Below, one piece after another: positions 8,854-18,180 of a stretch of 64,000 nt of DNA; position 1 is the first letter of the stretch; each line of letters starts with the position of its first letter. Source of the DNA: Bacteroidales bacterium (lineage in GTDB: Bacteria > Bacteroidota > Bacteroidia > Bacteroidales > Muribaculaceae). Location: the NCBI GenBank assembly GCA_019416425.1, contig DXXK01000034.1, positions 77,238 to 141,237 on the forward strand, read 5' to 3'. The position numbers and the translations under genes were made by a program. Below the pieces are notes generated by a model. That model was not told the DNA's origin and searched no databases. It worked only from the letters and a program-made list of their open reading frames with translations.

Positions 8854-10491
8854 ATGAAGCATAGAAGTATCTTGAGCGCGGCGGCACTGACAGTTGGAAG
8901 CCTGTCGGCGCTGTGCTGCACCAACCTGATCGCCGGCAAAGGCGCCACTACCGACGGCTCGGTGATGATGTCCTACTCCGCCGACTCGCACAATCTGTTC
9001 GGCTACCTGCATCACGCCGCAGCCGGAACCCATGCCCCCGGCGAGACGCGCAAGATTGTGGAATGGGACACCGCCAAACCGCTCGGTGAGATTCCACAGG
9101 CACCCGTCACCTACAACGTGGTTGGCAACATGAACGAGCATCAGGTAGCCATAGGCGAGTCCACCTGGGGTGGACGCGAGGAACTTGTGGACACCACGGG
9201 ACAGGCCGTGATGGATTACGGCTCGCTGATCTACGTTACGCTGGAACGCGCCAAGTCGGCACGCGAAGCCATCGACATCATGACCGATCTGGTCCAGAAA
9301 TACGGTTACGCCTCAAGCGGCGAGTCATTCACCATCGCCGATAAGAACGAGGTCTGGGTCATGGAGATGATCGGAAAGGGTGCCGAGAAGGGTGCCGTAT
9401 GGATTGCCGTACGTATCCCCGACAACGCCATCTCCGGCCATGCCAACGAACCGCGTATCCGCCAGGTGAACCTGAAGGACAAGGAGAACGTACGCTACGC
9501 CAAGGACATGATCAAGTTCGCCCGCAAGCGCGGCTACTTCAATGGCAAGGACGAGGATTTCTCGTTCGCCGATGCCTTCGCCGAGCATGACGCCGGAACC
9601 CGTCGCGGATGCGACGGACGCGTATGGTCGTATTTCCGTCGCTTCAACGACGGCGCCGACCGATACTTCGCATGGGTGGACGCCAAGAGCGACGAGCCGA
9701 TGCCCCTATACATCATCCCGGACCGCAAGGTCAGCCCGGAAGGCATGCAGGAAGCCATGCGCGACCTGTTCCAGGGCACTCCCTACGACATGACACTTGA
9801 TGTAGGTGCCGGACCGTTCCATGTACCCTACCGCTGGCGTCCCATGGATTTCGAGGTGGACGGCCACACCTACACCATGGAGCGTGCCATCGCCACACAG
9901 CAGACCGGATGGAGCTTCGTCTCGCAGAGCCGCGACTGGCTCCCTGACCCCGTCGGCGGATTGTTCTGGTTCGGTACCGACGACACCAACACCACGGTCT
10001 ACATGCCTTTCTACTGCGGAATGACCCAGGTTCCGGCCGAGCTTCAGTATGGCGACGTGAACACCCTGGACCTTAACTCGAATTTCTGGGTAAACAACAT
10101 AGTGGCCAACGAAGCCTATACCCGCTACGACCGCATGATTCCGGACATCCGCAAGGTGCAGTGCGGACTGGAGAAAGGATTCTTCAAGGAGCTGCCCGGC
10201 AACGACACCATGCTGGCCGGAGCCGTGGAGGCCAATGACATGGAGGCTTACCGCAACGCGGCCAACCGCTTAGGCGCCGAAGCCGCAAAGAAGGCCACGG
10301 ACGCCTACCGCAACCTGGCGGGATATCTGTTCGTAAAGTTCATGGACGGAAATCAGAAGAAGACCGACAAGGACGGCAACTTCATGAAGTCGGAGTACGG
10401 TCTGCCCCTCTATCCCTCCTTCCCCGGCTACGACAGACAATATTACGAACGTATCGTCAAGGAGAGCGGCGACCACTTCAAGATCAAATGA
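8854..10491 (+). CDS. Secreted C69-family dipeptidase (Ntn hydrolase)
   Basis: 545 aa. A signal peptide (MKHRSILSAAALTVGSLSAL) leads directly into CCTNLIAGKGATTDGS. In family C69 the Cys exposed by processing becomes the N-terminal nucleophile, and the following TNLIAGKGATTDGS block is typical of the group. The enzyme should hydrolyse dipeptides in the periplasm or outside the cell. The gene is monocistronic, with its own promoter upstream and a bidirectional terminator just past its end. Which of the two adjacent Cys residues is the nucleophile is not certain. Confidence 0.92.
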   Translation: MKHRSILSAAALTVGSLSALCCTNLIAGKGATTDGSVMMSYSADSHNLFGYLHHAAAGTHAPGETRKIVEWDTAKPLGEIPQAPVTYNVVGNMNEHQVAIGESTWGGREELVDTTGQAVMDYGSLIYVTLERAKSAREAIDIMTDLVQKYGYASSGESFTIADKNEVWVMEMIGKGAEKGAVWIAVRIPDNAISGHANEPRIRQVNLKDKENVRYAKDMIKFARKRGYFNGKDEDFSFADAFAEHDAGTRRGCDGRVWSYFRRFNDGADRYFAWVDAKSDEPMPLYIIPDRKVSPEGMQEAMRDLFQGTPYDMTLDVGAGPFHVPYRWRPMDFEVDGHTYTMERAIATQQTGWSFVSQSRDWLPDPVGGLFWFGTDDTNTTVYMPFYCGMTQVPAELQYGDVNTLDLNSNFWVNNIVANEAYTRYDRMIPDIRKVQCGLEKGFFKELPGNDTMLAGAVEANDMEAYRNAANRLGAEAAKKATDAYRNLAGYLFVKFMDGNQKKTDKDGNFMKSEYGLPLYPSFPGYDRQYYERIVKESGDHFKIK

Positions 10492-10514
10492 CCGCCGTCA
10501 TGACGAAATAAACA

Positions 10515-10540
10515 ACGCGACCTTCGGATGAAGGTCGCGT
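10515..10540. terminator. Bidirectional intrinsic terminator
   Basis: An 11-bp perfect inverted repeat (ACGCGACCTTC / GAAGGTCGCGT) around GGAT, with a T-rich tail on the plus strand. It lies between the dipeptidase gene and the convergent small membrane protein gene. Confidence 0.8.
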
Positions 10541-10564
10541 TTCTTTATATTCGTAATATTTCGG

Positions 10565-10849
10565 TCAGATGTCAAAAGACTCCTGTTGCCGAGTATCGAG
10601 TTCACGCCTGTAGCGTATGGCCTCAATCCGGTATTTCACGCCGTTTACCCACACTACGCATACCATACCGACCAACGCCAGGACACCGGCGGTAACGACC
10701 ACGGTCTCGACGGCGACGCGCAGAATGGCCAGCGTCACACATATTATCGTACCAATCACCGACAACGCTATCAGCGCCACCAGCATTCTTACACCAAGGC
10801 TATGCCTGTCATAGCCGACTTTAGTATCTTCTACCATTCTTCGTTCCAT
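10565..10849 (-). CDS. Small two-helix inner-membrane protein, unknown function
   Basis: 94 aa. Two hydrophobic helices (about residues 20-44 and 49-70) are flanked by a charged N-terminus and a charged C-terminal tail (KYRIEAIRYRRELDTRQQ). I recognise no family. It lies convergent to the dipeptidase gene and 84 bp downstream of the acyl-CoA ligase gene on the same strand, and may be read from that operon. No catalytic motif is visible; a small accessory membrane protein is the most that can be said. Confidence 0.6.
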   Translation of the reverse strand: MERRMVEDTKVGYDRHSLGVRMLVALIALSVIGTIICVTLAILRVAVETVVVTAGVLALVGMVCVVWVNGVKYRIEAIRYRRELDTRQQESFDI

Positions 10850-10933
10850 CTCGTCTCAGCAAACTTTAGGGGATTTAATGTCGTAACATTACAACATCGG
10901 AACCACAGAAATGGTTGACAAGACTTCGTGATA

Positions 10934-12592
10934 TCAATGGGTGTAAAGAAAGCGCTTGATACTTCGTTTGGGAGTCTTCTCGAACTCGTTGGGCATAAGA
11001 ATTATCTTGGATATACGCTCATAAGGCGCGACAAGCTCGTTCAATTCCTTGCGGATATTCTCCATTGTTCCCTCCATATTGGCCGTGGAGACATCGAAGC
11101 GGTCCAGGGCGTCATAGTCCGGGTACACCAGACCCACCAGCTTGCCGTCACGCTCCACCACAAGACTCTCGGCGACGAACGGCATGTTGTTCAGCTTGGC
11201 CTCGATTTCCTCAGGGTAGATATTCTGTCCTGATGCCGACAGGATCATTGTCTTGCTGCGGCCGCGCAGGAACAACGTTCCATCGCTGGTCATGGTGCCC
11301 ATGTCGCCGGTCTTGAGCCAGCCGTCACGGTCCAGAACCAGCTCGGTGGCCTGAGGATTCTTGTAGTAACCCTTCATGACGTTCGGACCCTTGACGCAGA
11401 TCTCGCCGGGGATGTGCTCCGGGTCATCCGACAGAATCAAAGCCTGCATGTCAGGCAGCAGACGCCCCGACGAACCGGGAATGAATTTCCTCCAATGCGT
11501 ATAGCTGATCAGCGGACCGCACTCCGTCATGCCGTAGCCGACCGTGAAGGGAAACTTGATCTTGTGCAGGAACTCCTCCACCTCATGGTTCAGCGGGGCG
11601 CCCCCCACTATGACCTGTTCGAACTCGCCGCCGAAAGCATCCACCAGCTTGCGCCTGATCTTGCCGTAAATATAGGTATCCAGCAAGGGCACAGCTAACG
11701 TCCAGCGCATTGTTCCCTTGGAGATCATCGGCAGAATCTGGTTCTTGTAGATCTTCTCCAGGATCAGCGGCACACAGATCACCAGGTTCGGCTTCACCTC
11801 ATTCAACGCCTTGATCAGGATGCGCGGCGAGGGAGTCTTGCCCAATATGGTTATATGCGAGCCGACGGCCAGAGGCGTCAGCATATCGAACGCGCATCCG
11901 TAGGCGTGCGCCATCGGCAGGAACGCCAGCGCACGGCTGCTGCGGAAATGGAGCTGCGTGTCGATACCGAAACATACATTGCCCGCCAGGTTCCCGCCTG
12001 TCAGCATCACGCCCTTCGAGAATCCCGTGGTACCTGAAGTATAATTGATCTCCACCACTTCCGAATTGTCGCGGTCGGCATAATGGATATCGGTCGAGCC
12101 GTAACCCTTGGGATATTTGGCGCGGAAGCGCCGTGTCAGCAGACGCAGCATCCGGTTGATCTCGAAGCCCGGACGTTCATCCAGGCACTTGAAGTCCTCG
12201 ATACTCAGCACTCCCTTCAGGTTCAGCAGTTTCTCAGGCTCCATCAGCTCCCATATGGACTTGGAGACAAACAGCAGCTGAGCCTCTGAATGGTTCACGA
12301 TGTGAGTGACGTCATGCGGATTGAAGTCCGCCAGAATGGGGACTATCACCGCGCCGTACGTCACCGTAGCCATGTACACCATCACCCAGTTCATGGAGTC
12401 CTTGCCGCAGATGGCGATCCTGGAACCAGGCTTGACACCGATATTCTGGAAGAACAAGTGAATCTTCGCGATATTGGTGGCCAGTTCGCTATAGTTTATA
12501 GTCTTGCCCGAGACATAATCCGACAGCGCCGGGAGATCCCAGTTCTCGATGAAGCTCTTCTCGTAAAGCTTGATGAAATTCGTGATCTCCAT
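10934..12592 (-). CDS. AMP-dependent acyl-CoA synthetase/ligase
   Basis: 552 aa, a normal length for the ANL superfamily. The P-loop-like motif A3 is clear (YTSGTTGFSKGVML, about residues 180-193), as are the YGMTECGP block (A5, about 358), TGDMG (A7) and the C-terminal lid with LRGRSKTMI. It adenylates a carboxylic acid, probably a long- or medium-chain fatty acid, and transfers it to CoA. It follows the iron alcohol dehydrogenase gene by 3 bp, so the two form an operon. Substrate is not determined by the sequence. Confidence 0.9.
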   Translation of the reverse strand: MEITNFIKLYEKSFIENWDLPALSDYVSGKTINYSELATNIAKIHLFFQNIGVKPGSRIAICGKDSMNWVMVYMATVTYGAVIVPILADFNPHDVTHIVNHSEAQLLFVSKSIWELMEPEKLLNLKGVLSIEDFKCLDERPGFEINRMLRLLTRRFRAKYPKGYGSTDIHYADRDNSEVVEINYTSGTTGFSKGVMLTGGNLAGNVCFGIDTQLHFRSSRALAFLPMAHAYGCAFDMLTPLAVGSHITILGKTPSPRILIKALNEVKPNLVICVPLILEKIYKNQILPMISKGTMRWTLAVPLLDTYIYGKIRRKLVDAFGGEFEQVIVGGAPLNHEVEEFLHKIKFPFTVGYGMTECGPLISYTHWRKFIPGSSGRLLPDMQALILSDDPEHIPGEICVKGPNVMKGYYKNPQATELVLDRDGWLKTGDMGTMTSDGTLFLRGRSKTMILSASGQNIYPEEIEAKLNNMPFVAESLVVERDGKLVGLVYPDYDALDRFDVSTANMEGTMENIRKELNELVAPYERISKIILMPNEFEKTPKRSIKRFLYTH

Positions 12593-12595
12593 GGT

Positions 12596-13777
12596 CTAAC
12601 CTTCCAGGGCAAGTTTATAGATTTCGCGGCAGTCTTCCATCGACAGCGGCACGTAAGCACCCAGTGTATCGCCCATGTTGCGGTGCAGCGACTCGACCAT
12701 CATGTCGATATCCGGCTCCTTGCCCACCAGCTCGCGCAGATTGGTGGTCAGACCCATGTCGTGGTAGAAGTTCTTCAGTTCAGATATACCCTCGTCGATT
12801 ATCTCCTCCGTATCCTTTCCCACGGGGTTGACGCTCATCACATTGATGGCGAAGCGCCACAGCTTGTCGGGGTTGCGTCGGGCGCAGAACGTCATCCATG
12901 CGGGGATCATCACAGCCAGACCGGCTCCATGCGCCACGTCGTAGAAAGCCGAGACCTCATGCTCCAGACGGTGTGACGACCAATCCTCGACCTTACCTAC
13001 TCCGCACAGGCCGTTGTGGGCCAGCGTTCCGGCCCACATCACGTCGGCACGGGCGTCATAGTTCTCGCCGTCCAGACGCAGGGTCATGGCCTGGTCCATC
13101 ACGTCGCGCAGGATGGCTTCCGAATATGCGTCCACCAGCTGCGTGCCTACCGTCGGCGAGAAATAGCGTTCGTAGATATGCGCCATCATGTCCACAACGC
13201 CGCAGGCCGTCTGGAACCAGGGCAGCGAATAGGTCAGCTCCGGGTTCATCACCGCGAAGCGGGGACGGAGCACGAATGGATAGCGCACGGATATCTTCTG
13301 GTGGGTCTTCTCGTTGGTGATGACGGAGTTGCCGCTGCCCTCGCTGCCGGCGGCCGGAATGGTCAGAACCACACCCACGGGCAGAGCGGCGACAGGCTGC
13401 GCCTTGCCGCAATAGAAATCCCAGAAGTCGCCGCTATAAACGGCGCCCAAGGCTATTCCCTTGGCGGCATCTATTGGGCTTCCGCCTCCGACGGCCAGCA
13501 GGAAGTTCACTCCCTCGCGAACGGCGACCTCTATACCCTGATAGACACTCGCGGCGGTGGGGTTGGGAGCAATGCCGCCATACTCCACCCATTCCAGGCC
13601 GGCGGCCTCGATGGAATCAGTGATCTGCTTGAACAGACCTTCGCGCTTGATGCGGTCGCTGCCGTACACTATCATTACTCGCTGGGCTCCGTAACGTTTC
13701 AGGGCCGCGCCTGTCTCTTTCTGTGTGTCACGTCCGAAGATGAACTCCGTAGGCGACTGGAATCTAAAATTCTCCAT
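12596..13777 (-). CDS. Iron-containing alcohol dehydrogenase (butanol dehydrogenase/YqhD type)
   Basis: 393 aa. The NAD(P)-binding GGGSPIDAAKG motif is at about residues 96-106. Metal-binding His residues are in LEHEVSAFYDVAHGAGLA (about 272-289). Length and motifs match group III iron-dependent dehydrogenases that reduce aldehydes to alcohols with NADPH. It is the first gene of an operon with the acyl-CoA ligase. No clear promoter was found in the 150 bp upstream, which carries a 20-bp tandem repeat. Confidence 0.92.
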   Translation of the reverse strand: MENFRFQSPTEFIFGRDTQKETGAALKRYGAQRVMIVYGSDRIKREGLFKQITDSIEAAGLEWVEYGGIAPNPTAASVYQGIEVAVREGVNFLLAVGGGSPIDAAKGIALGAVYSGDFWDFYCGKAQPVAALPVGVVLTIPAAGSEGSGNSVITNEKTHQKISVRYPFVLRPRFAVMNPELTYSLPWFQTACGVVDMMAHIYERYFSPTVGTQLVDAYSEAILRDVMDQAMTLRLDGENYDARADVMWAGTLAHNGLCGVGKVEDWSSHRLEHEVSAFYDVAHGAGLAVMIPAWMTFCARRNPDKLWRFAINVMSVNPVGKDTEEIIDEGISELKNFYHDMGLTTNLRELVGKEPDIDMMVESLHRNMGDTLGAYVPLSMEDCREIYKLALEG

Positions 13778-13811
13778 ATCTTGGGTTTTCGTCTATTTTC
13801 TATCTCCTTAT

Positions 13812-13855
13812 CACCTCGTCACTATGACTTAAAAACACCTCGTCACTATGACTTA
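13812..13855. repeat. Two direct copies of a 20-bp unit
   Basis: CACCTCGTCACTATGACTTA occurs at 13812-13831 and again at 13836-13855, separated by AAAA, a 24-bp period. It lies between the HIT protein gene and the alcohol dehydrogenase gene, both on the minus strand. The remainder of this gap holds a GC-rich hairpin (about 13883-13905) that may end HIT gene transcription. Confidence 0.75.
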
Positions 13856-13938
13856 GCACCTACTAACATCTATAACAAAGTCGGGGCGCCTTTTGGGCGT
13901 CCCGATGAGAGTTTCATGAATTCAAATTTAAATTCGGG

Positions 13939-14331
13939 TCAGTCCAGGGCGCCGCTTATGGCGTTGGCAATGGACTTCATCCTTTCCGGATCAGGATCCG
14001 AAATCTTGTTGCTGAAGTCCATGTCACCCTCTCGCTCCAGCGGAACGAGATGGATGTGCGCATGCGGAACCTCCAGACCCAGGACCGTCACACCTATCTT
14101 TCGGCAGGGTATTGCCTTTTTCATGGCTTTGGCGACTTTCTTGGCGAACAACACCATCCCGGCCAGCTCGTCGTCGTCGATATCGAAGATGTAATCGGTC
14201 TCCCGTTTGGGCACCACCAGGGTATGGCCCCAATTCACCGGGTTGATGTCGAGGAAGGCGAAATAATTCTCGTCCTCGGCGACTTTGTAACAGGGTATTT
14301 CCCCGGCTATGATTCTTGAGAATATTGTCAT
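13939..14331 (-). CDS. HIT family hydrolase
   Basis: 130 aa. The histidine triad HAHIHLVPL is at about residues 98-106, preceded by the conserved NWGHTLVVPK block. Proteins of this family hydrolyse nucleotide phosphoramidates or adenylylated conjugates such as AMP-lysine; the exact substrate is unknown. It lies 96 bp downstream of greA on the same strand, separated by a GC-rich region with three mutually complementary GCCGGGC/GCCCGGC arms. Confidence 0.93.
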   Translation of the reverse strand: MTIFSRIIAGEIPCYKVAEDENYFAFLDINPVNWGHTLVVPKRETDYIFDIDDDELAGMVLFAKKVAKAMKKAIPCRKIGVTVLGLEVPHAHIHLVPLEREGDMDFSNKISDPDPERMKSIANAISGALD

Positions 14332-14358
14332 GGTTGGTGATTTTTAAGCCCGAACGGC

Positions 14359-14407
14359 GCCGGGCGCTGGTTACGCAAGTGCCCGGCTGGCTGCTTTGAG
14401 GCCGGGC
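14359..14407. promoter_or_regulatory. Three complementary GC arms between greA and the HIT gene
   Basis: GCCGGGC (14359-14365), GCCCGGC (14381-14387) and GCCGGGC (14401-14407). The central arm can pair with either flank, giving two exclusive hairpins in the RNA. No T-run follows, so it is not a plain terminator. It could modulate read-through from greA into the HIT gene. Confidence 0.4.
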
Positions 14408-14427
14408 AGAGCAGCTATGTAGGTAAC

Positions 14428-14892
14428 TTAAATGTCGATTTTAATAATCTCGAAGTCCATTACCCCGGCCGGGACCTGGACCTTGACCACATCGCCAACG
14501 CGGTGCCCCATCAGGGCCTTGGCGATCGGCGTATTGCTGGCAATCTTCATCTCACGCAGGTTGGCCTCGTTCTCGGTCACGATGGCGTAGGTCATCTGCA
14601 TGCCGTTGGCCTTGTTCTTGATGGTGACCTTGTTCAGCAGCTGGACAATCTCGGTATTGAGTTTCGAGTCATCAATGATGCGTGCTGTCGCCACAAGCTC
14701 CTTCAGCTTGGAAATCTTCATCTCCAGCATACCCTGAGCCTCCTTGGCGGCATCGTACTCGGCATTCTCCGATAGGTCGCCCTTGTCGCGGGCCTCGGCA
14801 ATCGCCTGCTTGATCATAGGGCGCTGCGCCTCCAGGGCCGACAGCTCCTCCATTTTCTTATTGTACCCTTCCTGGGTCAGATATGTTGCCAT
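14428..14892 (-). CDS. greA: Transcription elongation factor GreA
   Basis: 154 aa from MATYLTQEGY at 14892; a longer reading to 14943 adds 17 residues that do not belong to the family. The N-terminal coiled coil contains the GreA signature ARDKGDLSENAEYDAAKE (about 39-56) with the acidic tip that enters the RNA polymerase secondary channel. The C-terminal FKBP-like domain ends in GVMDFEIIKIDI. It stimulates transcript cleavage in backtracked complexes. A consensus promoter lies about 120 bp upstream. Confidence 0.97.
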   Translation of the reverse strand: MATYLTQEGYNKKMEELSALEAQRPMIKQAIAEARDKGDLSENAEYDAAKEAQGMLEMKISKLKELVATARIIDDSKLNTEIVQLLNKVTIKNKANGMQMTYAIVTENEANLREMKIASNTPIAKALMGHRVGDVVKVQVPAGVMDFEIIKIDI

Positions 14893-15009
14893 TTTTCTTT
14901 TATCCGATTCTGTGAAAGATAGTAAAAAATACCCCTGAGACATACTTCTTGAAGCACCTCAGGAGAAGTGGGTGCACGACTCATCATGCCGCGCCTACGA
15001 CTTACGATG

Positions 15010-15041
15010 CAAAATTAGCTATTTTTATCCATTCCACCAAA
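15010..15041 (-). promoter_or_regulatory. Promoter of greA
   Basis: On the minus strand TTTG (15041-15038), 20 bp, TAATTTTG (15017-15010), an exact consensus. The predicted 5' UTR is about 110 nt. Confidence 0.75.
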
Positions 15042-15122
15042 ATATTCCGCCTTAATTTTTATTAATTCGTTTTTTAGGGCAGAAAATGCACCTTATTCTA
15101 TCTGTTTTCGGAAAAATTTTCG

Positions 15123-15130
15123 TAACTTTG
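15123..15130 (+). promoter_or_regulatory. -7 box of the sufE gene
   Basis: TAACTTTG about 50 bp before the preferred ATG at 15181. No exact TTTG at the usual spacing; the nearest upstream T-rich run is at 15105-15108. Confidence 0.5.
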
Positions 15131-15180
15131 GCAAGTACAATACGCTTTTCGCCATGAAAGGCACACCAAACCACAAACAC

Positions 15181-15621
15181 ATGTCAACAATCAACGAGAC
15201 ACAAGACGAGATAATAGAGGAATTCGGGGGTCTGGGCGAAGACTGGATGGACCGCTACGCCTACATCATAGAGCAGGGCGAGACCCTGCCGGAATTCCCG
15301 GAGTCGGAGAAGACGCCGGCCAACCTGATCGATGGCTGTCAGAGCCGCGTATGGATCGCCGCCCACCGCATGGATGACGGCCGCATTCATTTCGACGCCG
15401 ATTCCGACGCACTGATCGTGAAGGGCATCGTGGCCCTGCTGATGCGCGTGCTCAACGACCGCACGCCGCGCGAGATCCTGGACGCCGACCTCTACTTCGT
15501 GGACCGTATCGGTCTGGCCCAGCATCTGTCGCCCACCCGCAGCAACGGACTCGTGGCAATGGTGAAGCAGATACGCGACTACGCCACCGCGTTCCAGTTA
15601 ATGGATGAGGCCGGGAAATAA
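15181..15621 (+). CDS. sufE: SufE family sulfur-acceptor protein
   Basis: 146 aa from MSTINETQDE at 15181; an upstream in-frame ATG at 15154 would add nine atypical residues. The family hallmark is the active-site Cys in DGCQSRVW (about residue 52), which accepts persulfide from a SufS-type cysteine desulfurase and passes it to the Fe-S scaffold. No other suf gene is adjacent; the following peptide transporter gene, 74 bp on, is unrelated in function. Length matches SufE. Confidence 0.93.
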   Translation: MSTINETQDEIIEEFGGLGEDWMDRYAYIIEQGETLPEFPESEKTPANLIDGCQSRVWIAAHRMDDGRIHFDADSDALIVKGIVALLMRVLNDRTPREILDADLYFVDRIGLAQHLSPTRSNGLVAMVKQIRDYATAFQLMDEAGK

Positions 15622-15694
15622 AACGTCGGGGTCCTGAATCCAACCGGCGTTAAACAGAACCAACGTCAAGAAACAATCAACAATCACAACCCAT

Positions 15695-17362
15695 ATGCTA
15701 TTATCAATTTCTCAATTCTGGCAGGAACATTCGGCATTGGCCATCCTGCTGTGCATTCTGGTACTGGTGATACCGTTGCTGGTGTTCTACTGTATCAAGG
15801 CGCACCGTGACCATCCCAAGGGTCTGATACCCGCAGCCATCGCCAACATGGGCGAGCGCTTCGGCTACTACATCATGAACGCAGTCCTCCTGCTGTTCCT
15901 ATGTTCCAAATTCGGCATCAGTGATGCCGCCGCAGGCTGGATCTACGCCATCTTCTATTTCCTGATCTACGTCCTTAGCCTCCCGGGCGGCATGATTGCG
16001 GACCGTACACAGAAGTACAAGGCCACGATCATCGGAGGCCTGCTGTCCATGGCTGTCGGATACGCACTCCTGTCGATACCCGTCTTCTCCGACGGTCCCG
16101 CCGGAGGGGTGTCGTGGGTACTGGTGTTCACATGCTTCGCCCTGTTCATCATAGCATTCGGAAACGGTCTGTTCAAAGGAAACCTTCAGGCGATCGTGGG
16201 CCAGCTCTACGACAATTTCGAGGCCGAGGCTGCCAAAAAGGGACCAAAGGAACTTGAGATTGCCAAAAGCCGTCGTGATTCCGGTTTCCAGATCTTCTAT
16301 GTATTCATCAACATCGGTGGCGTTATCGCACCGTTCATCGCTCCGCTGCTGCGCGAGTTCTGGCTCAAGGCACACAACCTGGCCTACAACGCCGACCTGC
16401 CACGTCTGTGTCACAAGCTTCTCAACGATGCCGGCAACATGTCGGCCGGCGACCACGCGAACTTAGTGGAACTTGCCGGCAAAGTCGGTTACGAGGGAGC
16501 TGTCGACAGCGGATTCTGCACCGAGTATCTTCAGATCTTCAACACCGGAGTTCATTTCTCGTTCATCGCATCCGTGGTGGCCATGCTTATATCCCTTGCC
16601 GTATTCGCGTGGGTAATGAAGCGCCTCCCCAATCCTGTCAAAAAGGCCAAGGACTCCGCCACTTCCGACGGTCAGGCCAACAGCGACGCCAAGGAAATCA
16701 AGCAGCGTATGTTCGCTCTTTACGCCGTGCTGCTCGTCGTGGTGTTCTTCTGGTTCTCGTTCCATCAGAACGGACAGTCGCTCTCCGTTTTCGCCCGCGA
16801 CTTTGTTAAGACAGATAATGTCGCTCCCGAAATCTGGCAGTGCATCAATCCATTCTTCGTGATTGTGCTCACTCCCGTCATCATGCTTATATTCGGAGCA
16901 CTGGCTCGCAGAAACAAGGATATCTCCACACCGAAGAAGATTGCCTTCGGTATGGCCATCACTGCATTGGCCTATATATTCCTGATGGTGGTATCGATTG
17001 TCTACAACTATCCCTCGGGCGAGGAATTCAAGGGTCTTGCCGAGGCAGTCAAGGAATCGATGAAGGCCGGACCGGCCGTACTGATCCTGACATATTTCTT
17101 CCTCACCGTGGCCGAGCTGTTCATCTCCCCGCTTGGTCTGTCATTTGTGTCGAAGATCGCGCCGAAACATCTGCAGGGCATCTGCCAGGGTTTGTGGCTG
17201 TCATCAACGGCTATCGGCAACCTGTTCATCGCACTGGGCGTAACGATGCTCAACTCCTTCCCGCAGCAGTGGGAATGCTGGGCCGTCTTCGCCGGCCTTT
17301 GCCTGCTGTCGATGACCGTGATGTTCTCAATGGTCAACTGGCTGGAACGCGTCACCAAATAA
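15695..17362 (+). CDS. Proton-coupled oligopeptide transporter (POT/PTR2 family)
   Basis: 555 aa with about 14 hydrophobic segments. The POT signature MGERFGYY (about residues 51-58) contains the ExxERxxYY-type proton-coupling motif in helix 1, and the second family motif region (FYVFINIGGVIAP, about 200) is present. It imports di- and tripeptides with protons, fitting the asaccharolytic capacity also suggested by the secreted dipeptidase at 8.9 kb. A strong terminator follows. Confidence 0.95.
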   Translation: MLLSISQFWQEHSALAILLCILVLVIPLLVFYCIKAHRDHPKGLIPAAIANMGERFGYYIMNAVLLLFLCSKFGISDAAAGWIYAIFYFLIYVLSLPGGMIADRTQKYKATIIGGLLSMAVGYALLSIPVFSDGPAGGVSWVLVFTCFALFIIAFGNGLFKGNLQAIVGQLYDNFEAEAAKKGPKELEIAKSRRDSGFQIFYVFINIGGVIAPFIAPLLREFWLKAHNLAYNADLPRLCHKLLNDAGNMSAGDHANLVELAGKVGYEGAVDSGFCTEYLQIFNTGVHFSFIASVVAMLISLAVFAWVMKRLPNPVKKAKDSATSDGQANSDAKEIKQRMFALYAVLLVVVFFWFSFHQNGQSLSVFARDFVKTDNVAPEIWQCINPFFVIVLTPVIMLIFGALARRNKDISTPKKIAFGMAITALAYIFLMVVSIVYNYPSGEEFKGLAEAVKESMKAGPAVLILTYFFLTVAELFISPLGLSFVSKIAPKHLQGICQGLWLSSTAIGNLFIALGVTMLNSFPQQWECWAVFAGLCLLSMTVMFSMVNWLERVTK

Positions 17363-17444
17363 AGTCGAAATCCGGGAGTCCGCCCGACGGACTCCCGTCA
17401 CAAACAGACCCCGCAGCGCCCCACGGGCGACCTGGACGAACAAA

Positions 17445-17484
17445 ACGAGCGGATGCATCATCCTGGATGCATCCGCTCGTTTTT
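17445..17484 (+). terminator. Intrinsic terminator after the peptide transporter
   Basis: A 15-bp inverted repeat (ACGAGCGGATGCATC / GATGCATCCGCTCGT) with a 6-nt loop, then TTTT. A second GC-rich hairpin (GGGAGTCCG/CGGACTCCC) lies closer to the stop codon at about 17373-17395. Confidence 0.8.
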
Positions 17485-17549
17485 GCAATATTTAGGAGAT
17501 TAATAAGAAATTTACTATTTTTATGCAGCCTAACCGAACTACACAGATT

Positions 17550-18170
17550 ATGAGAGACTTATTGAGACTGATCTGCATGGCTGTGGTCCTGCTGACGTTC
17601 ACGCAATGCGGCAAGGATTCAGAACCCGATCCGGAACCCGAGACCGTCTCGGAAACCTGGCAGCTCACATATAATGACTATCATCTTTTTATGAATGCGA
17701 ATTCTGATGAATACAGGAACCTGACCCATAACGTGACGATTGTCAATAAAGGTGATGAACTGACCTTTATAGGATTGTTCCCTGAATATCCTGAATCCTC
17801 TATCAGAGGCGAGTCAAATGGATACACAGTGAGTATTCCCGATGCGCAGATTATCGATATAAATGGCAACGACACTGTATATTTCCATTGTGGTTATGTG
17901 GATTTCATTTATTATTATTGGATCTCTAAAAATGAGGAGGAAATGCACATAGATTTCAAACCTGGAAGTGGTAAAAATATAGCTTTTAGGATTCAAAACG
18001 ACGGCCGTAAAATGATAGCCACAGCGAACCAGTTTGACAATGGCAATAGGGCTTTCTGGATCAGCTCGGAAAAGGATGGGCACATATCTTTCAATTCTCC
18101 CACCGACCTTCCGAACTTCCCCAACATGTTCGAGATGGAGTTGATTAAAGTCAGCGACAGCGACAAATAG
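17550..18170 (+). CDS. Lipoprotein of unknown function
   Basis: 206 aa from the ATG at 17550 (MRDLLRLICMAVVLLT); an in-frame ATG at 17523 is possible but would put a polar segment before the signal sequence. The lipobox is FTQC (Cys about 20), followed by an acidic SEPDPEPE linker and a beta-rich domain without recognisable family. Base composition is more AT-rich than in the flanking housekeeping genes, suggesting a lineage-specific or transferred gene. It stands alone between a terminator and a repeat region. Confidence 0.75.
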   Translation: MRDLLRLICMAVVLLTFTQCGKDSEPDPEPETVSETWQLTYNDYHLFMNANSDEYRNLTHNVTIVNKGDELTFIGLFPEYPESSIRGESNGYTVSIPDAQIIDINGNDTVYFHCGYVDFIYYYWISKNEEEMHIDFKPGSGKNIAFRIQNDGRKMIATANQFDNGNRAFWISSEKDGHISFNSPTDLPNFPNMFEMELIKVSDSDK

Positions 18171-18180
18171 GCATTCTTAA

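Noticed and set aside
13016..14194. 392-codon open frame on the plus strand
   Set aside because: It lies wholly opposite the alcohol dehydrogenase and HIT genes, whose motifs are intact; composition is that of an antisense shadow.
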